Assembly (NCBI GenBank): GCA_015661465.1
Contig: DQVZ01000235.1
Location: 1-6,679, forward strand
Origin: Aquifex aeolicus
GTDB taxonomy: Bacteria > Aquificota > Aquificia > Aquificales > Aquificaceae
DNA length: 6,679 bases
Direction of reading: 5' to 3'
In this document: one piece after another, positions 4,745 through 6,679 of the stretch
Layout of the letters: the number at the start of each line of letters is the position of its first letter
Numbering within the stretch: position 1 is the stretch's first letter
Made by a program: the position numbers and the translations under genes
The notes under the pieces: generated by a model
What the model was told of the DNA's origin: nothing
The model's database searches: none
The model's input: the letters and a program-made list of their open reading frames with translations, nothing else

Positions 4745-5390
4745 TCTTACCATCTTTCAGTTTTATTATTCTGGTAAAGAAAGGTTTTAAACTTTCGTTA
4801 TGGGTTGCAACTATAAAGGTAATTCCTTTGTCATTTAATTCTTTAAAGAGTCTGAAAATTTTTTCACCTTCCGCGCTATCTACGTTTCCCGTGGGTTCAT
4901 CGGCAAGTATTAGATTTGGTTCTACTATCAAAGCTCTTCCTATAGCTACCCTTTGCTGTTCCCCTCCCGACAGCTGATAAGGTTTATGGTTTATTCTGTG
5001 GGATAACCTTAGGAATTCAAGGAGTTCAATGGCTCTTTTTTTAGGCTCCTTTATTCCTGCCATTTGGGCAACTACTGTCAAATTCTCCAAAACTGTAAAG
5101 TCTTCAAGTAGATAATAGAATTGGAAAATATAAGCTATTCTCCTTTTTCTAAAATCGGCCAGTTTATCTTCACTGAGCTTGTGGATTTCTTCTCCGAAAA
5201 CTTTAACGTACCCTTCAGAGGGTCTGTCTAGTCCTCCCAATATGTGGAGTAGGGTACTTTTACCCGACCCGGACGGTCCCATAATCCCTATGAATTCTCC
5301 GCTTCTTATAGATATGTTTACATTTTTTAAGGCTACGGTTCCATTTGGGTATACCTTTTTAAGATTTCTAGCTTCCACTATTTCTTTCAT
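4731..5390 (-). CDS. ABC transporter ATP-binding protein, LolD/MacB (FtsE) type
   Basis: The 219-residue ATPase subunit should couple ATP hydrolysis to a separate membrane permease. All nucleotide-binding motifs are intact: Walker A GPSGSGKST (38-46), Q-loop Gln90 in YIFQFYYLL, signature LSGGEQQ (140-146) followed by RVAIGRAL, Walker B LILADEP (160-166), D-loop GNVDS (168-172) and switch His197 in VATHN. The DEPTGNVDS wording and short length put it in the LolD/MacB/FtsE group, whose members mostly drive lipoprotein release, mechanotransmission or peptide export rather than solute uptake. The ATG at 5388-5390 lies inside the 3' end of the NfeD gene. No permease lies in the window on this strand: the gene ends in a tail-to-tail overlap with the pseudopilin gene. 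Its partner must be elsewhere, or upstream of nfeD. Confidence 0.92.
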   Translation of the reverse strand: MKEIVEARNLKKVYPNGTVALKNVNISIRSGEFIGIMGPSGSGKSTLLHILGGLDRPSEGYVKVFGEEIHKLSEDKLADFRKRRIAYIFQFYYLLEDFTVLENLTVVAQMAGIKEPKKRAIELLEFLRLSHRINHKPYQLSGGEQQRVAIGRALIVEPNLILADEPTGNVDSAEGEKIFRLFKELNDKGITFIVATHNESLKPFFTRIIKLKDGKIIQS

Positions 5391-6679
5391 CTATTCCTTC
5401 CTCCGTAACTTTTTTAACTATGAGCTTCAGGCCTTTTATATCCACTACCTTTATCCTATCACCCTTCCTTATATTTTCCTTGGAAAAAGCATTCCATATT
5501 TCTCCATGTACGAAAACTTTCCCTTCTCCCGCCCTGAAATCCGATATTGCTTTTCCTTCTTCTCCTATCATCCCTTCTATACCAGTAAGTTTTCTTCTCT
5601 TTTGGGCCTTTAGACCTAAATAACCCACACCTAAAAAGAACAAGGTACTCAGTACTGATACAATAAAAATTAGCTGTTTGGGAATATTTCCGTAAGGTGA
5701 ACTCTCTTCTATCAGAAAGATAGAACCCAGGAAAATAGATATTGCTCCGCCGAGAGCAAGGGCTCCGAAGGTGGGAGTGATAAGCTCGAGAACTATGAAA
5801 AAAATACCTAAGATTATTAGTAAAAGTGCCAGCCAGTTTATAGAAATTAAACTGAGTCCGTAGAGACCGAGTAGTAGACATATTGCTCCCACTATTCCGG
5901 GTATAAGTGTTCCGGGATTGTACAGTTCAAAGAATATACCGTAGAACCCTATCATCAATAAAAGGTAAGATACTGTCGGATTGGTAATTATCTTTAAAAG
6001 CTTTTCTTTAAGAATCGGGTTGACATGAACAAGTTCCTCACCTTTAGTTTTTATCGTGTAAACGGCGTTTAATTTCTTCACTTTTTTCCCGTCTATTTTC
6101 TTTAATAAATCCTCTAAATTATATGCAATTAGGTCTATAACTTTTTTCTTTAGAGCCTCTTCTGCGGAAAGTGAAAGACTCTCCGTAATCATTTTTTCTA
6201 TAACCTTTACATTTCTGCCTTTTTCTTGAGCTATAGCTCTAACAAGGGCGAGCATATCCTGCATAACTTTTTCCATCATCACATCCTTTTTTTTGTCATC
6301 CTTATTTTTTTCTCCTTGCGGGGAAACAAGAACGGGATGAGCAGCTCCTATATTTGTTCCCGGGGACATGGCTGCAATATCCCCCGAAATGGTAATAATA
6401 GCACCTGCAGAGGCGGCTCTTCCACCTGGCGGATACACGTATACTACCACAGGGAAAGGTGCAGTCTGGAAGCTTTGAATTATCTTTCTCATACTCTCAA
6501 CAAGCCCACCGGGAGTGTTAAGTAAAAGAATGTATAACTTACCTCCGTCCCTCTTTGCTTTCTCGATTGAACGCTCTACGTAGTCCGCTGTAATCGGTGT
6601 TATGGGCCCTTCCCACTCAGCTACAAGAATCTTTGCCAAAGAAAAAGTAAAGCTCAGAAGAAAGAAAATTATAAACTTC
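5368..6679 (-). CDS. Long-form NfeD (ClpP-class membrane serine protease plus NfeD domain), 5' end cut by the window
   Basis: This is an envelope protein of the NfeD1b type: a ClpP-like Ser-Lys protease, several membrane segments, and a soluble OB-fold NfeD domain. The frame is open to the right edge. Upstream of the TTG at 6637-6639 it reads KFIIFFLLSFTFS, so residues KFIIFFLLSFTFSLA form a signal peptide and the true start lies just outside; base 6679 would fit the last base of an ATG codon. In order, counting from that TTG, are NTPGG (41-45), nucleophile Ser77 in RAASAGA (codon 6409-6411), Lys124 as the likely dyad partner (6268-6270), hydrophobic membrane segments over about 222-343, and the OB fold (about 350-416, GEIWNAFS at 379-386). 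A lysine- and aspartate-rich insert (108-119) sits between the two catalytic residues. Related archaeal proteases cleave slipin/stomatin partners; no slipin gene is seen here. Confidence 0.93.
   Translation of the reverse strand, partial: KFIIFFLLSFTFSLAKILVAEWEGPITPITADYVERSIEKAKRDGGKLYILLLNTPGGLVESMRKIIQSFQTAPFPVVVYVYPPGGRAASAGAIITISGDIAAMSPGTNIGAAHPVLVSPQGEKNKDDKKKDVMMEKVMQDMLALVRAIAQEKGRNVKVIEKMITESLSLSAEEALKKKVIDLIAYNLEDLLKKIDGKKVKKLNAVYTIKTKGEELVHVNPILKEKLLKIITNPTVSYLLLMIGFYGIFFELYNPGTLIPGIVGAICLLLGLYGLSLISINWLALLLIILGIFFIVLELITPTFGALALGGAISIFLGSIFLIEESSPYGNIPKQLIFIVSVLSTLFFLGVGYLGLKAQKRRKLTGIEGMIGEEGKAISDFRAGEGKVFVHGEIWNAFSKENIRKGDRIKVVDIKGLKLIVKKVTEEGIDERNSGS
5394..5404 (-). promoter_or_regulatory. 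Ribosome binding site of the ABC ATPase gene
   Basis: On the - strand this reads GGAGGAAGGAA, ending 3 nt before the ATG, with the GGAGG core 9 nt away. It lies within the last codons of the NfeD gene and supports the 23-nt overlap and translational coupling of the two genes. Confidence 0.65.

Noticed and set aside
5179..5613. Open + strand frame of 144 codons opposite the ABC and NfeD genes
   Set aside because: Antisense shadow of two well-supported genes; its translation is Pro/Ser/Phe-rich with no recognisable motif.
5459..5881. Second - strand frame of 140 codons inside the NfeD gene
   Set aside because: It is an alternate-frame shadow; the NfeD frame holds the conserved membrane segments and OB fold over the same bases.
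6238..6240. Apparent Lys-to-Arg change of the NfeD catalytic lysine (Arg in ALVRAIAQEKGRN)
   Set aside because: Lining up with PH1510 from memory puts the catalytic lysine ten residues earlier, matching Lys124 here; the Arg is at a different, non-catalytic position.
1..6679. CRISPR arrays, tRNA/rRNA genes, insertion sequences or attachment sites
   Set aside because: No regularly spaced repeats, cloverleaf-like segments, transposase motifs or terminal repeats were seen on either strand; the window is almost entirely explained by protein-coding genes.

Overview
The window looks like a compact bacterial chromosome segment from Aquifex or a close relative in the Aquificaceae. The main evidence is the NuoE/NuoF pair, whose lengths (160 and 426 residues), cysteine positions and wording match what I remember of the structurally characterised Aquifex aeolicus NuoEF. 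The AT-rich, Lys/Glu/Ile-rich proteins and the very tight packing (overlaps of 1, 3-4, 4, 13, 14, 23 and 26 nt) fit a small hyperthermophile genome. This assignment is from memory, not a search.

Layout. Positions 1-71 carry the last 22 codons of an unidentified + strand gene. Positions 90-1534 hold a two-gene signalling unit: a soluble Hanks-type Ser/Thr kinase overlapping by 4 nt a short PP2C-type phosphatase. After a 48-nt gap come nuoE and nuoF (1583-3320), the NADH-oxidising subunits of complex I, overlapping by 26 nt. A 77-nt AT-rich gap separates these from a second + strand unit (3398-4744): an unrecognised 117-aa protein with an acidic tail, a thioredoxin-fold protein that has lost both active-site cysteines, the major pseudopilin GspG, and a very short GspI-like minor pseudopilin. 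All four are joined by overlaps.

On the - strand, running inward from the right edge, are a long-form NfeD membrane serine protease (5368-6679, cut at the window edge within or just before its signal peptide) and a LolD/MacB-type ABC ATPase (4731-5390). The ATPase overlaps the protease by 23 nt and the last pseudopilin gene by 14 nt tail to tail.

Working together. NuoE and NuoF form the NADH/FMN module. The kinase and phosphatase form a reversible phosphorylation pair whose targets are not evident. GspG and its partner belong to a type II secretion or related pseudopilus, with most of the machinery elsewhere. NfeD plus the ATPase looks like an envelope-maintenance unit without its permease. 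No RNA gene, mobile element, CRISPR array or convincing intrinsic terminator was seen, and no stretch over 300 bases lacks a gene. The least explained parts are the kinase/phosphatase pair beside nuoEF, the cysteine-free thioredoxin fold translationally joined to gspG, and the NfeD-ATPase pairing.
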